Positions 47,930 to 60,209 of a stretch of DNA of 64,000 nt are shown here, in pieces. The position numbers and the translations under genes were made by a program. The notes under the pieces were generated by a model. The model made no database searches, had not been told where the DNA came from, and was given only the letters and a program-made list of their open reading frames with translations. Positions within the stretch are counted from its first letter, which is position 1; each line of letters opens with the position of its first letter. Source of the stretch: Nautilus pompilius (Eukaryota > Mollusca > Cephalopoda > Nautilida > Nautilidae); the NCBI GenBank assembly GCA_018389105.1, contig JACATO010002213.1, forward strand, positions 62,001-126,000, read 5' to 3'.

Positions 47930-50900
47930 CTGGAAGGGAAAGTCTTTGTATAACAGCATAATGATTTCCTGCCTCCTAAACTAAATTAAACAGGATGGTG
48001 TATGGTCATGTGTGTAATATACTTGACTACCATGTATGAGGGCCCACGTTTGGTACCTGTCAGGATCTGATGCATTTTGGGAATGTTCTTCAGCATGGTT
48101 TTTCCTCTCACTCTTCCGTGCCTTTCCATTCATGTGCCTCCTACAACTAGGTAGAGTATTTTTAGTAGGAATTTTATGGGTACTTGTAATAAAGGTTCTG
48201 CAAGTAACTTTTGACTGATTCACACCTTGAACATCACTCAAGAGCCCACAACCATACCCAAATGGCATGGTTGGTCAGTAAGACAGATACTCCTGTCTCC
48301 CACTTCTAGTTCTCTTCTGTGAGACTTCCTCAAGACTCTGAAGATACAGCAGGGGTTTGCAAAGAAAGGACTAAATTAAACTAAGCCAAAATGCTTAGTT
48401 AGCAACAATGAGTAAATTATGTTAGAAATGGTAACCATGGGACTTACGCCTGCCATTTTATCATGTGTAGATTAGTACTGCACTGTTGGACATTCATTGA
48501 TGTCTCTGCTGGCCACCATCTTTTCCATCTTTACATCTATTAGCAGTCATTCTAAGTACTTTGGGTATTCATACCATTATAACATTTGTGTTTATTTATT
48601 GTCACCTTTTCTTATTTAATTGTAAATAGATGGCACTCAGTTTATAAGTGAACAATGGGCCTAATGCCAGATTTTAAAGCATAATTCAGTAATAAGACCT
48701 GAAACAATATCTTTAGGGTTTTATAAAGAAGACAGCTGATGAAAATTTTCTCCAACTAAAATGTTAATCACATAATATAGGTCCAGTAAAAAACTAAAAA
48801 ATTTACATCAGCAAGGCTTCTGATTTTCACATTATCCTCCTAATTCAAGGAGGATGGAAAACAAATCCATTTACATCGCTTGTTTTCTCATTTTGTTATG
48901 CTAAACATCGAAACAATCAGAGTGATAATTTTCATAAATATCAAACTACTAACCCCTCTTTCATATTCATCAAGATCCCCTAAATCTTCTATCAGGGAAG
49001 CAGACAACTGTTTTAACAATACATCCAAAGCCTGAAGAAAAAAAAGAAAAGTCCCATCCTAACAACAAATCTATTTTTGTAATGTAAAACATAAATACAA
49101 TACAAACCACAATAATAACTGTTCCTTTTTTAATGCTTAAATACACTACCAGCTCTAATACCAGCTGTTCCCTTTAATGATTAAATAACTACAAAGAGCT
49201 TAAGCAGAGTATAAATTCTAATACTACCAGTTCCCTCTTAAAATTAGTACTCCTCCTCAAAAGGTTATTGTTAACCCTACTAATCTGTATATTAGTTTTA
49301 CCAAATTGTCCTACATACTGTATTATTTCAGAATATATTTTTCTTCAATTTTTTTTCAAAATTACTATTTTTTTATGCAACTGTCCAAGATGCTGAACTC
49401 TCAAAAGCTAAATAATTTTAAAAATACCTATTTAACATAATTATAATTAATGATAATTTATTGAAAGTAATACAAAGTTCATTCCTTTCCTACATTAATA
49501 AGCTATGAAGTCTCTTTTAGAAGCGCATTTTTTCCTTTCTTTTTTGTTTAATTAAATGTCCTGTTCATATGGTGACACGCGGATTAGCTGAACTTAAATT
49601 GTGCTATTAGAAGGGAACTAACTATCTTTATATAGCAAAGTTATTTCCCTTTAATCTTTGTCTAGCATACACGCTACCAAAAATGTTGTTAGAAATAAAA
49701 CTAAAATATCAAAATTAAACTTTTACACACAGAAAAAAAAAAAAAAAATTATGTAGAGAAAACGAAAACACAAAAGCCAAACAAGACATACTTACAACAT
49801 CTGTTACAACTTTCTCATGAAGTTTTTTAAATGGAGAGCAGCTACGTGTCTTGTACCGAAAATTATTTACTAATAAATATTGATCCAGCAAAACATCCAA
49901 AGTTAATCCTAAAATTAAAAGAAATAAAAACCAAATATTGAAGGCGTCAGCTCATTAAAATCTTAAAAGTTCCTTTTTTATATATATATATTCACAGAGT
50001 ATTTCTGTCATTTTATTTTATTGAACCACAATGATCTCAATAAATACCGACTTCTTTCTTTACAATAATCTTTTCAAGCAAAGCAAAATAATACTGCTAA
50101 TGTAGCAAATTCCACTTGTTCTAAGCATGACAGACTGCTAAGTGATCTCACATTGCAGCACCATCTTAGTTTTTTCTTTATTTATCATTTAATGCAGTCA
50201 TTTCATGGTACAGGAAACTATTTAAGATTAATATTTCAATCTGAAAATTCAAGAATAGAATTGTTTCAAACTATTTCATTCTTAAATTTTCATGCTGAAG
50301 GGAAAGTGTGTATGCTTTCAAATGAAAGGAAGTGAATTTAAAATCCACATAAAACTCTGATATTTGTTTCTTTGTTAGGTTTTCTTTGCTAACATTTCTA
50401 ATGGCATATTAAACATCAGCTATGTATAAAAGTATTCTATCTTTTACAAGTGTAATTTCTCTTTGCCATTGAAAAATAATTTTAAAATAAAAAATACAAT
50501 TTTTTTCCTTGAAATTTTCCCAGTTCTTATCAAAAGGTTAACTTTTTGTCACTTTCTCTATTTTTTTATGTTGACAACTTAAAATATTTTTTAAACGTTT
50601 ATTTATCCTCTTGCTAGGTTTTATTATTTCACATTTATGCATTTTTCAATACATTTTTCACACAAAACCTTTTGTAATAATAACATTGAAATTTTCATTT
50701 AGCATGCATTGTTTAGTTATATAAAAGGCAAGTTGTCCATTATGCAGAATACACCAGATAAAATAAATATTTATGAATGTCATGCTTAATTAGCCAATCC
50801 GATAATAAATCATTTGTTTTATGTCACCCAGACTTTACATTTAGTTTGATTGACTAATATCAAAATCATCTTTTCAATTTGAGATCTCAGACTGTTTGGA

Positions 50901-53900
50901 GATAAATGGCTCCAGTACCAATAAATTAAAACCCACAGTTAATGCAGAGAAGAAAAGTCTTTATTAAATCTTTATCATAGGTTTATGAAGATATCACACA
51001 CCATCTAAATACTTGTTTGTGAAGTCCGTCTCTGTCCACAGTTGTCCCTGGCGAGCAACCAGTTCTAAAAGATAGTCCAAGCACATCGAGTCAACCACTA
51101 CATCTCTTGCTCTTTGAGATACCTGTTAGGAGTAATGACATAATACCATTAATAAACAAATGTTTACATTACCTGAATTAATTACTACTAATAGCTTGAG
51201 TTAAATATACAACATATACATTTCTTGCTATAAAAGAGTTATACAGTTTAACTTAGTAAGTAGATTTTACCAAAAGAAAATGAGAAATTAGATAATAAAA
51301 TCTGTAGAACCAAACTTCCATTGTTAAAACAATATAAATTTTTCAAACCTTTTTGATGTGACAGTTGTTTGGGGTTGCTTAGGACATCTTTTTTTAAAAA
51401 GTGAAAAAGATAGATAATAAAATTTAAAAAAATATATGATGAGCCAAATTAGTAACTTCTTACATCATTCAGCTGCTTCTCTAAGATTCTAGCTTCATAG
51501 TTCTCCAGAATTTCCTGAAAGATCTCTCTCAGCAATTCTGAAACAGTGGGACAAAAAATCTCCTTTTCCAAGAACTGTGCAGTTGTGACATCATGAACAG
51601 CTTCAGACACCTACAATAAAAGTGACTGGTACAGAATTCAAACAACTACAGAATATGTTCTACAGACCTTTGAACAAAATATTATACCAGGATTTTAAAA
51701 AAATAATCACAACTAAATCCCTCAATAAATTTTTTCTCTTGTGCTATAGCTTTAGATGACAAACCTTCAAGTTAATGTACCTGGAATTTTCTCTAACCCT
51801 GATAAGAATTTTACTGAAAATTTTTTTTATTATTTTGTTATTTTTTAAAATAAAGTTTACCATACCTGTAAAATTTAAGTCTAATTTTGTTTCCTCTTTC
51901 TTTTAAACAAAATCCAAAAAAAAGAAGCTATGGAAACTCCAGAAATAATGTGTATCTGGGCAAAGTTTGAGAAATAGAGAGAAAGTTGTTTGCTTAATGT
52001 ACAAACCAAATTCTCAAAATAAAAAAAAACTTAACAAAAATAGCAGACATATTTTAATATATGTGTGGCTATTACAAGGATGTTAAAAAAGGTTTTATGA
52101 TCTGAAGCTTCTGTTAGTTCCTATTTCTAAATATTTCAAGAGTATATATTAAACTCAATAAAATTTTTCAATAATTTTTTCTGCACATTTTCAAAAATAC
52201 ATAATTTTAAGTAGGTATACTTTGCAATCAGATTTTTCATCATTACACAAAATATTTAAACAATTTGCTATTGCACAGTAAATATGATTGGCTTTTTTGG
52301 AATGTCATCCAAATCTGGCAAATATAAAAGACTTAATCTCCAGAGCTCTTCAAAAATTAAAATATTAATTTAATTATTTTTAGATGATAATGATGTCCAC
52401 TCTATCTTTCTCCAATGTTTCTTATTTTATTTTTAAAAGTTTACTTTTAAAGATGACAGTTCAGTCTGTGGAATCACCTCAAATAAATAACAATATCTGT
52501 AAATACACCTTGTCTAAAGTATCTCTTCATAAACACCTAAGGGGCCACTCTATCCTATCCCATTCATCGTTTCATTCTCTTTTTTTCATAAAGGGGAGAT
52601 TATTTATCAGTTGATGACAATTTTTGTTGTTTAAATCAAGATTTAGAATAAATGAAACTAAAAATTTAAAAAAAAACTAATAAAAACTCTTAAGTTCTAA
52701 ACTAACTTATATCATACTTTTCTGTCTTATTTTAAATAATGCACTAATTTTTCACTAACAGAATACTTTAGCATAATGTTTTAATAATTACAAAGTTACC
52801 TCCCCTTATCCAAGTTACATAAAATGTAGAGCATGTGATGCACATACTTCAGTGAAAGTCTTTCTCTAACAACTGCATCAGCAATGGTTTAAATATATAT
52901 ATATATATATATGGCTCATTATTCTTACCAGATCTGGGCCCATTTCCTTCATTATTTCAGTGACTAAATCCATGAAGATACGCTTCATAAGTTGTGTATC
53001 TAGGTACTCTGCAGATATTTCCCGAAGCGTTTGTTGCACGACATCATGACAGTTTTCAACAGTTAATTCATCCAATGTCTGTGTGAGCAAGATTTCAGCC
53101 ATATCACGTCTGACATAACGAAGCACCCAGTAACTACAATACAAAAAAGGTAATAAATCACTTTTGCCATGCAAAACTCAGAGTTGGAAAGTGAAAAAGT
53201 AGCCAAAGCAAATGAATCTGAATTTCAAGCTGTTTATTCCATGCTAACTCTGCCAACAATAATCTTATGTATAAATCAATATATGAAATATATTTATTTT
53301 TTTTAATTCAGAAAAAAACTGTGCCAGTCTAAAAACAAAAGTCTATCAGCTGTGCCAATGTTAGCAAATCCTTAAAAAAGAGAGATTATCTTTTTCATAA
53401 TCTCTTTGTTAAAATACTCAGCTTTCAAAGAAACCAAAAGAAAATATGAAAGTAATTTTTTTTACTTTTTCCTCCATCCTAATAACAAAATTAATTATTA
53501 TTTGACACTGATATATATAACTAAATAAGCATAAAGAATTGTTTTATTTTCAAAAAGCATTTATAACCCTTTAACTACTAACAAATTTTTATAAATATTT
53601 TTTCATCCAATAGAAAAGAAACTTCTGCAAACTTTTCTGATTGTACTGTACACAGACATTTTTAATAGTAATGTGGTTGCCCTTAATTAAAGTTCTGGAT
53701 AAAATAAAAATTAATGAGTAAGCTCCTCCTTTGTGGTTTTAAGAAGTAATGAGTTGACAAGATGAATATCAACGGGTTAACAAAGCTAGCCAGGAAAACC
53801 TGTTTTTTTTTTCTTCTGGTAACCTTCAAAATATGATATATGTACATATTACTACTTAATGTAAAAACTACACCTAAGCAGCTGAGAGGAGGTGTTTTTT

Positions 53901-56900
53901 AATGATCCACTACCTGGAAATATTATATAAACAACTAACAGTGTTCAATAAATTATCTTCCTTTCAAGCGGTCAAGATAGAAAAACATGCAATCAAGCGA
54001 AGCTATCCCAGCTATGGCGCTAAGCTTTTAACAACATGGCGAGTAGAGATAACAACGGTGTGGTGATCCAAAGAAAAGTGAGCATTTGAAAATGGGTTTT
54101 TGTTTACTTTTTTTCTTAAGTCCACTTAGATTAAAGATATAAGCTTGGGGTTATTCATATAAAATGAGAGAGAATGTTTTGAAGCTTTTTTCTTCTTGTT
54201 GTTTGTTTGTTTTCAAGGCCAAACAGACTAAAACACTACTTAAAAATGAAAGTGAAAAAGTTCTGGCGCTAAACGGAGGTTAGGTAGGTAACACGTACTC
54301 GTTTGCCAGCTCTTGCACGACTTCCAGGCACATTGTATCGACAAGCTCGTCAAACAGCTCTTCATACAGTGTAGCCAGGGGGAGGATCTAAGTTTAAAAG
54401 AAATTCAGAAATAAAATATTATTATTAGACAACACAGTATATTAGAATGAAATTAAAACTAAACAGTATGGTTTTTCTCATTAAATCTTGTGATTTTTCT
54501 TTTGGTTTTTTATTACTTTTTCAGTGTTACAAATCTGCTTGGAGGTAAATGGAAAAAAAAAACAACCTTTATTTCATTTATACTTTAGCTATAAAGCAAT
54601 TTCTGTATGTGTATAAATTACCTGTAAGCATCATTTACATTTAGAAATATTAATTAATTGCATGTTATTTTTCTTAAACACTTTCATTAGGTGTATATAT
54701 ACAGTGTCCCCAAAAAAATTTTAACATTTTTTTCTATAGCCTAGTAAACAAAGACTTATTGCTAAACAGAATTTTTACTTTATACATCAGATGCCTCAAA
54801 TCAAACATGATACACTACAATAGGTGCTAAAAATGTGCACCTTTGACATCATGGCAGCATCTGACAAAGGGAAATGTTTTCACAGGAATAGCTGTTGTAG
54901 CATCAGCAATTCTCTGTTGGAGTTTGTGAATGGTAGCTGGTTTTTATGGCATACCTCCTTTAACACACCCAAAAGGAAAAAGCTGGTGGCATGAGAGCTG
55001 GAGTGTGGCAAGTATTCAAATGATCCAGATTGCCCCATCCATCTCTCTCAGTAATGTGTTCATCCAAAAATGTGCATACATTTTTGCCACACACCGAAAA
55101 AACATGATGTACACATCCTTTTTGGACACCCCATATATATACACATTTGTAACTAGATAAACTATAACATAATCTCTAACATGACATTACAAATCCAAAA
55201 TAATTACAACACTATGGTAAGATAATATATATGTATTTAAACCATAAATAATTTCCAAAAGATTTTTTTTTTAAAAAAACAACAACAAGGTTTTAGATAA
55301 AAAGCAATAGAATACCATTCAAAAGATAACTGAAAAGTAGAAACTGGGCTGAGTTATAATGTTCAATTTTAGATAGTTTTCATACATTTTCTAAAAAATA
55401 CAAAACTTTTTAAAAATGTATTTTCTACTCATAATAAATTCTAAAAATTTATTTGAAGGAAACAAAAAGGTTAAAATGCTGGTGCAAGGGAAAATAAAAG
55501 TAACAAATGTAGAAATAACATGCATAAATCATCATTTTATTTGATATTAAAACTTATCCCAGATTTTAAATTAAGAATTAGACAGCTTTTGTTTATTTCT
55601 TGAGAGAGTTAGGAGGTAGCTACCACAATTTCTTAGTTAATGGTAGCTAGCCATCCAAAGCATCAAATCAAAAAATTTCCTTGTTCTTTTATGTGACTTA
55701 ATGTACTTGGCTGAAAGTGAGGTTAATTTCTTACCCAGGGCTTGTAGGCAAACAGTCCATAATCAATGGGCAGCTGATCTTTTAAATGAAGATTATCCAA
55801 ATTCTTTCCCCATCTATCATATGTGTGTTCCCCTGATAATTGTTGTTTCTCCCTCCATGGAGTAGATTTGATGTGTGATTTACTGTTTTGAGAAAATGGA
55901 TGATAAGCAGAAGAAAACAATCCAGATTTATATGGCTGTGAAGCATCAAATGAGCTGTAATACTGGAAAGATCCAGGTGTCACTCTTGTGTTATCACGGC
56001 CATCCTCAAAATCATGAGCGTCTTCTTCCCATCTATCATACTCATTTGGTCTAAATAACAAAGCAAGTCACAGAGTTACATAAATCACCGATACAGAGAA
56101 CACAATTTTAATTCATTTCATAAATAAAAATAACTTAAATCCATGCTTAGAGTAAAATTCTTCTTGATCTATATAGATTCTTTTCTTTTTCCCCATTTTT
56201 AGTTAGAAAAGTTACTAATTTAAACATTGCACCTCAAATGACTCTCCCTTTGTAGAGAGCAGAAAGTAGATTTAATCTTTTGTTTCCAAAACAATGATTT
56301 TCACATTTTAATATATATGTGTATAAAAACAAATGTCTACACAAAATTAAGCCATGTAAAATTTTTTAAAACCACTAAAATGATAAAAATATAGCCAGTT
56401 AAAATCAAAATTAAAACAATATACTCTATTTAGCATATAATACAAAGAATACTGCTTTCATCAAAAGCTATGTACAATAAAAAATAAAATACCTTCTATT
56501 TTTTTTCCTTTTTTGTGATTAAATATCAATTATACGAAGTAAACTGTAATATGAAGATTAATTATATTAAATTTTAAAAAAAATATTTAATGTAATTTTT
56601 TTAAGATTTAGAAAATATTTTTTAAAGTAAAAACCATTCTAAAAAAAGATAAATATATTTTAAAACTATATACACCACAACATGGCATATCCAACTCTAG
56701 GGACTAAAATTGCTCCAAAAAAAAGGTCAACAATTAAAAAAAGACAACCAATATAAACTGCTACCATTTTCTGTTTACAGACATAGATCATACCAAAAAA
56801 TCTAATAACATAAATGCTTGTCTTTCACTTAAACCTCATTTTGTCAAGTGTGTACATGTAATGCTCCAATAGGTATGATTTTTAGTTATCTTTACCTTTT

Positions 56901-58608
56901 CTAAATGTGGAGTGGAGCCCAGTCTGGCGAGTAACCAATGATATAAAGAGAAGGTTCTCACTGTGCATTGCCATGAAAAACAAACAAACTGGTTCAGCAA
57001 GAACTTAACTAAAAGACATCAATTAGGAAAAAAAACTAGAGAGTTTATGAAGCAGATTCAGGGCACTACAACTTCAATAACACTCAGAAAGAGAAAACTG
57101 TGCACATCCTTAGAGGAATTATTATCTGTAGCACTGCACCGTGAGAGCATTTTCTCAATAATCAGCCAACAGAAATTTGTTTTTGATCATTCACACACAC
57201 ACACACTCTCTCTCTCTCTCTGTAATGTTGCTACAGGAAGTCATTCCACTGAGCCAAACATTTACCCATTCCTTTTCTGAGGGAGTGCACTGATATATCA
57301 ACCAATACACAGCCATACAGATTCAGATGGAAACATTATATCACATTTATTATTTTTCCAATATTACCTCATCACATCTGTCCTTCTCCCCAAGGTTAGC
57401 AAATTCTCCTCCTCATGTTCTGAAGATGAAATTTTTCTTAGCTTAATTCCTGCTGCTGCAGCTGTTAAGCTAAAAGAAAAAAAAAACATTAAAAAAATAA
57501 ATATAAAAAACCTCTCCCCAAGAATTCCACATTTCATGCAGACCGTTTTCTTTAACAAAACAAAAGATATAACTAATAACTAAAAATATACTAAAGTTGA
57601 AGAACAAAATTATTTGGTTTGCTAATAATGGGAAATAAATCAGGGAGTGAGTACATTTTAATAAGTGTGGTTTCTAAGACTCTTAGTCTGAATGCTGCCT
57701 GCAGAGACAACAAAGATCTTCATCCAATGAAAGAGAGAAATTCCTCCTGTTTTCAGAACTTTGGACCAAATAAAGGGTTGCAGCTTATGAAAAATGAAAA
57801 AAAAAAAAAAAAAGCAATTTTGGATGCAGTTACTTTGATAAATAAAATAGATTATATTATTTTTTACACACACACAAACATCTATATATATATATCTACC
57901 TGTCTTCATTTGAGCATCAAACTTGCATTAGCTAAATCTTCTCTCTCTCATGCACATACACCCCTAAAACTAGCTGCCAAGAACATTTATAACCATTTAT
58001 GGAAGTGACCTCTCAACATAGTCTGTAAGTTAGTTTTTCAACCTTAAAAAATTATCTAAAACAATTTTTATATTGGGAGTTATCACTAAAAGTATTATTT
58101 CAAAATGTGGCAGAGAAACCCAGCAGTGCATAATATTTTCAAATAGAGTAACCACTATGTTTATGTAGAAGATTTGGCCCGTAATACTCTGCAGCTTTGA
58201 TCATGGAAACATTTAATGTTTGGCAACTAGAAAGATTTATCTGCTCCAGCCATTCAGCCAAATAAAATGTCTCTAAGTCCTTTTTCCTTAAAGACTTTAA
58301 ACGGTAAATGATTTCCATTTTATTTTTTTTAAACTGTTCAAATACATAAAGAAGATTTTTAATACTAAAAAGGGAAATCAATTATTTAACTTTCAAATAT
58401 ATCAAACATCTCACCTTGGCAGACAAGGAGATGATGGGGTTCGGTATTTACCAAATGGTGGATGTGGTAGATTGCTATAATTTTCTCTGATCCATGGCTT
58501 CTCCTTGAGATGTCTGTTGGTGTCTAGTTTATTCAACTGTTTTGGTATATCTTTAAATCTGAAAATTTCATTAAGTACGGATACTAAAGGTAATCTCACA
58601 AAATACAT
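47892..58608 (-). CDS. Ten-exon gene, helical protein of unknown family (3-prime end unresolved)
   Basis: The coding exons, in transcript order, are 58,608-58,415; 57,469-57,368; 56,050-55,735; 54,387-54,299; 53,133-52,929; 51,610-51,464; 51,122-51,002; 49,908-49,796; 49,031-48,954; 47,929-47,892. All have GT/AG ends and every join keeps phase, giving 467 complete codons. ATG 58,608 is chosen because an in-frame TAA lies 9 bases upstream within the same exon. Residues 1-204 are polar and probably disordered: Pro-rich (LPHPPFGKYRTP), acidic (SSSEHEEENLL), and Trp/Tyr/Asp-rich (YDRWEEDAHDFEDGRD). Residues 205-455 are amphipathic helices rich in Leu, Val, Glu and Asp. VDTMCLEVVQELA (exon 4) and VDSMCLDYLLELVA (exon 7) suggest an internal repeat. 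No signal peptide or membrane span is seen. I do not recognise the family; upstream X-box-like DNA makes a cilium-linked role a guess. Confidence 0.75.
47996..48320 (+). repeat. tRNA-derived SINE, plus orientation, in an intron
   Basis: The head is degraded (GAGGGCCCACGTTTGGTACC replaces the B-box area). Then come CAGCATGGTTTTTCCTCTCA, CATGTGCCTCCTACAACTAG and TTTTTAGTAGGAATTTTATG, in the standard order. It lies in the intron between exons 9 and 10 of the minus-strand gene. Confidence 0.55.
48954..49031 (-). CDS. Exon 9 of the minus-strand gene
   Basis: Acceptor CTTCAG and donor GTTAGT. It has 26 codons in phase 0, reading ALDVLLKQLSASLIEDLGDL and ending EYERG. The opening LDVLL echoes exon 8. 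If the donor were skipped, the frame would run on to a stop within about 22 codons. Confidence 0.65.
49796..49908 (-). CDS. Exon 8 of the minus-strand gene
   Basis: Acceptor TTTTAG, perfect donor GTAAGT. It has 2 incoming bases, then 37 codons: LTLDVLLDQYLLVNNFRY and a basic stretch, FKKLHEKVVTDV. Phases match both neighbours. Confidence 0.75.
51002..51122 (-). CDS. Exon 7 of the minus-strand gene
   Basis: Acceptor CTAACAG, donor GTGTGT. It has 40 codons plus 1 base: VSQRARDVVVDSMCLDYLLE, then LVARQGQLW. The VDSMCLDYLLELVA segment resembles VDTMCLEVVQELA in exon 4. Confidence 0.75.
51464..51610 (-). CDS. Exon 6 of the minus-strand gene
   Basis: Acceptor TTGTAG, donor GTAAGA. It has exactly 49 codons, phase 0 at both ends: VSEAVHDVTTAQFLEKEIFC, then SELLREIFQEILENYEAR. 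Strongly helical and acidic. Confidence 0.8.
52929..53133 (-). CDS. Exon 5 of the minus-strand gene
   Basis: Acceptor TTGTAG, donor GTAAGA. It has 1 incoming base, then 68 codons: YWVLRYVRRDMAEILLTQTL, VVQQTLREISAEYLDTQLM and FMDLVTEIMKEMGPDL. A long chain of amphipathic helices. Confidence 0.85.
54299..54387 (-). CDS. Exon 4 of the minus-strand gene
   Basis: Acceptor ACTTAG, donor GTACGT. It has 29 codons plus 2 bases: ILPLATLYEELFDELVDTMC, then LEVVQELAN. This is the start of the helical half of the protein. Confidence 0.8.
54702..55132 (-). mobile_element. Tc1/mariner-type remnant in intron 3
   Basis: The left end CAGTGTCCCCAAAAAAAT and the inverted right end GGGTGTCCAAAAAGGAT form terminal repeats next to TA sequences, as expected for Tc1/mariner. 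Minus-strand translation keeps transposase C-terminal pieces: VYIMFFRCVAKMYAHFW, CVKGGMP and ATIHKLQQRIADATTAIPVK. The last matches the usual helical region after the third catalytic residue. Internally deleted and dead. It lies inside the intron between exons 3 and 4. Confidence 0.65.
55735..56050 (-). CDS. Exon 3 of the minus-strand gene
   Basis: Acceptor TATTTAG, donor GTAAGA. It has 1 incoming base, then 105 codons. It is polar, with acidic and aromatic residues: PNEYDRWEEDAHDFEDGRD, FQYYSSFDASQPYKSGLFSS and PIDYGLFAYKPW. The motif YDRW occurs twice (near the start and at THTYDRW-like GEHTYDRWGKN). Confidence 0.85.
57368..57469 (-). CDS. Exon 2 of the minus-strand gene
   Basis: Acceptor TTTTAG, donor GTAATA. 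It has 1 incoming base, 33 codons and 2 outgoing bases: LTAAAAGIKLRKISSSEHEE, then NLLTLGRRTDVM. Both phases fit the neighbouring exons. Confidence 0.75.
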
Positions 58609-58629
58609 AGTTCCTCCTTATACAGCCCA
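58415..58629 (-). CDS. Exon 1b with the start codon
   Basis: Acceptor GTTGTTTTTTCTTCAG, with a strong pyrimidine tract, ends at 58,630. A 21-base leader with an in-frame TAA precedes ATG 58,608-58,606. The frame reads MYFVRLPLVSVLNEIFRF, KDIPKQLNKLDTNRHLKEK and PHPPFGKYRTPSSPCLP, and ends at donor GTGAGA. An internal acceptor (AATTTTCAG at 58,559) could shorten the exon, but the start codon would then be lost. Confidence 0.75.
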
Positions 58630-59087
58630 CTGAAGAAAAAACAACTATCAGTCCTATTTATTCTAGTTGGGCGTACCAACTAAATTTATAGAGGACTATT
58701 ATTTATAAGCAAAAAAAAGGAAAAATCGAAGCATTAAAACTGACTGATGTTTTAGATCACTGGAAAGAAAGAAAGAAGAAAAAATGCTGACTTTTAGCCT
58801 TGGATAAATACTTAACAAGGGGTGTCTGCCCAAGTTAAGCAGTAAAGAAACTGCATAAATTAACTTTCAATCTCTGTATTAAAGTTGGGGGCTAATCACA
58901 GAAAAGCACAAAATCTGAGATGAACTACATCCAAGCAACTAACCATACCAGTGATTCTTTCGAATTAAAGCTAGAAGTAGTTACTATCAGTTAATTATTT
59001 TATACAAGTAATAATAATAAAAAAAAACAAAAACAATAGCGCTTTTATTTTAAAGAACATTTACTTGATTGTTGACATAATTCTTAC

Positions 59088-59240
59088 TTCAGTCGGCATC
59101 CCAGGTTCTCTCTCTCTCCTTCAAAACACAGCAATACACTCAGAACATATATCGGGAATTCCGCACCAGCTCTCATGGACCATTTAAAGGTGATTTCAAT
59201 CTGACACAGACCCCCTTACAACTCCCAAACTTTTTTAAAG
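59088..59240 (-). other. Probable noncoding first exon of the minus-strand gene
   Basis: The minus strand ends in CCGACTGAA followed by the perfect donor GTAAGAAT at 59,087. No open frame here joins in phase to ATG 58,608, so it would be 5-prime untranslated. The right (transcription start) edge is unknown; 59,240 is a guess. CpG content rises here. Confidence 0.35.
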
Positions 59241-59669
59241 TCCCTGATTGTGACAAATTATACACAGTTACTGGTGGGGGGGGGGGGAGAACCGCCCGAG
59301 TAAGTATGGGTCAGTTAATTATGGTTACCTTATGGATTTATTAATTCGTTTGGTTTAACGAGGTTTATTAGGGATGGAGTGTCCTTGATTATCGAACAGA
59401 AGGTTAGCAGAACAATAAGCACGAGTACGGTATGTAATCGGCCAGCAGTTAGTTAGTAGCCATTTACGCCTGTTTCAAGCATCATCAGTATTACCCAGCG
59501 GTCCGGGCAGAGCAGCCTACTACGAGCCTACTGACGCACCTGGACGCCTCAGCAAACACTAACGCATCATCTCCACGAAGTTCCCACTCTTCTTTCTCAT
59601 AAATGGCCATTAAAGACAACAAAAAACAACAAAAAACAAACACACCCCCTCCCCTCTTGGCTTGTCTTT

Positions 59670-59730
59670 AACTCGTTCCGGAAGCAGTCCCGTTGCTAAG
59701 GAAACCGCTTAACCACGAACGCCATCTTGA
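59670..59730 (-). promoter_or_regulatory. Promoter-like cluster: ETS, RFX X-box and YY1-like sites
   Basis: CCGGAAG (about 59,679) is an ETS core. The minus strand at 59,705-59,692 reads GTTTCCTTAGCAAC, matching the RFX X-box (GTNRCC-N2-RGYAAC) except at one position. GCCATCTTG (about 59,721) is a YY1-type site. The three lie within about 55 bases of CpG-bearing DNA, roughly 600 bases upstream of the proposed first-exon donor. RFX sites are typical of ciliary gene promoters. Function is inferred. Confidence 0.4.
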
Positions 59731-59771
59731 AAACTGTTCGAATTTAAAACACAAGCACACTTTTAATTTAC

Positions 59772-59875
59772 CATGTATATTTTTTAATGAATCATTGATT
59801 CCCTGGGGTAGTGGAGGATTGTTGTTTGTATTGGAAGTGAAAGGTTGTAAATAAAATGGCAAGCCAGGCGGCATT
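59772..59875 (-). CDS. Possible small exon with ATG, not joinable to the main gene
   Basis: The minus strand has acceptor-like GATTCTCAG, then ATG 59,874 reading MPPGLPFYLQPF and NPPLPQGINDSLKNIH, then donor GTAAAT. It looks coding, but its single leftover base fits neither acceptor of the exon at 58,415-58,629. It may need an unseen exon, belong to another transcript, or be chance. Confidence 0.22.
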
Positions 59876-60209
59876 CTGAGAATCAAAATTATTTACTGCT
59901 CTTATAATAAATATTTTCAAAGAAAACAAAAAGATTTTTACCGGAATTTATTTGAATAATAAAATGTGAATATGATACAAAACTATTATACTATATATAT
60001 ATAAATATATATATATGATATATATATGTGTGGTGCAGCTTTATCATCACCTAGTGGAATACTACCAGTGTTTTTCACGTGTAGTTGTACGGGAAAATGT
60101 CCCAGACACGGGAGACAAACGACACACAGAGATAGAGAGATCTGCAAAACCCACTCTCTCGTCCCGTCCCGTCTCTACTTTGTCAGGGCTATTTATTTAC
60201 ATATTTCAA

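Noticed and set aside
56963-57280. 105-codon plus-strand frame
   Set aside because: It lies in an intron of the minus-strand gene, ends in a CA/CT microsatellite, and shows no motif.
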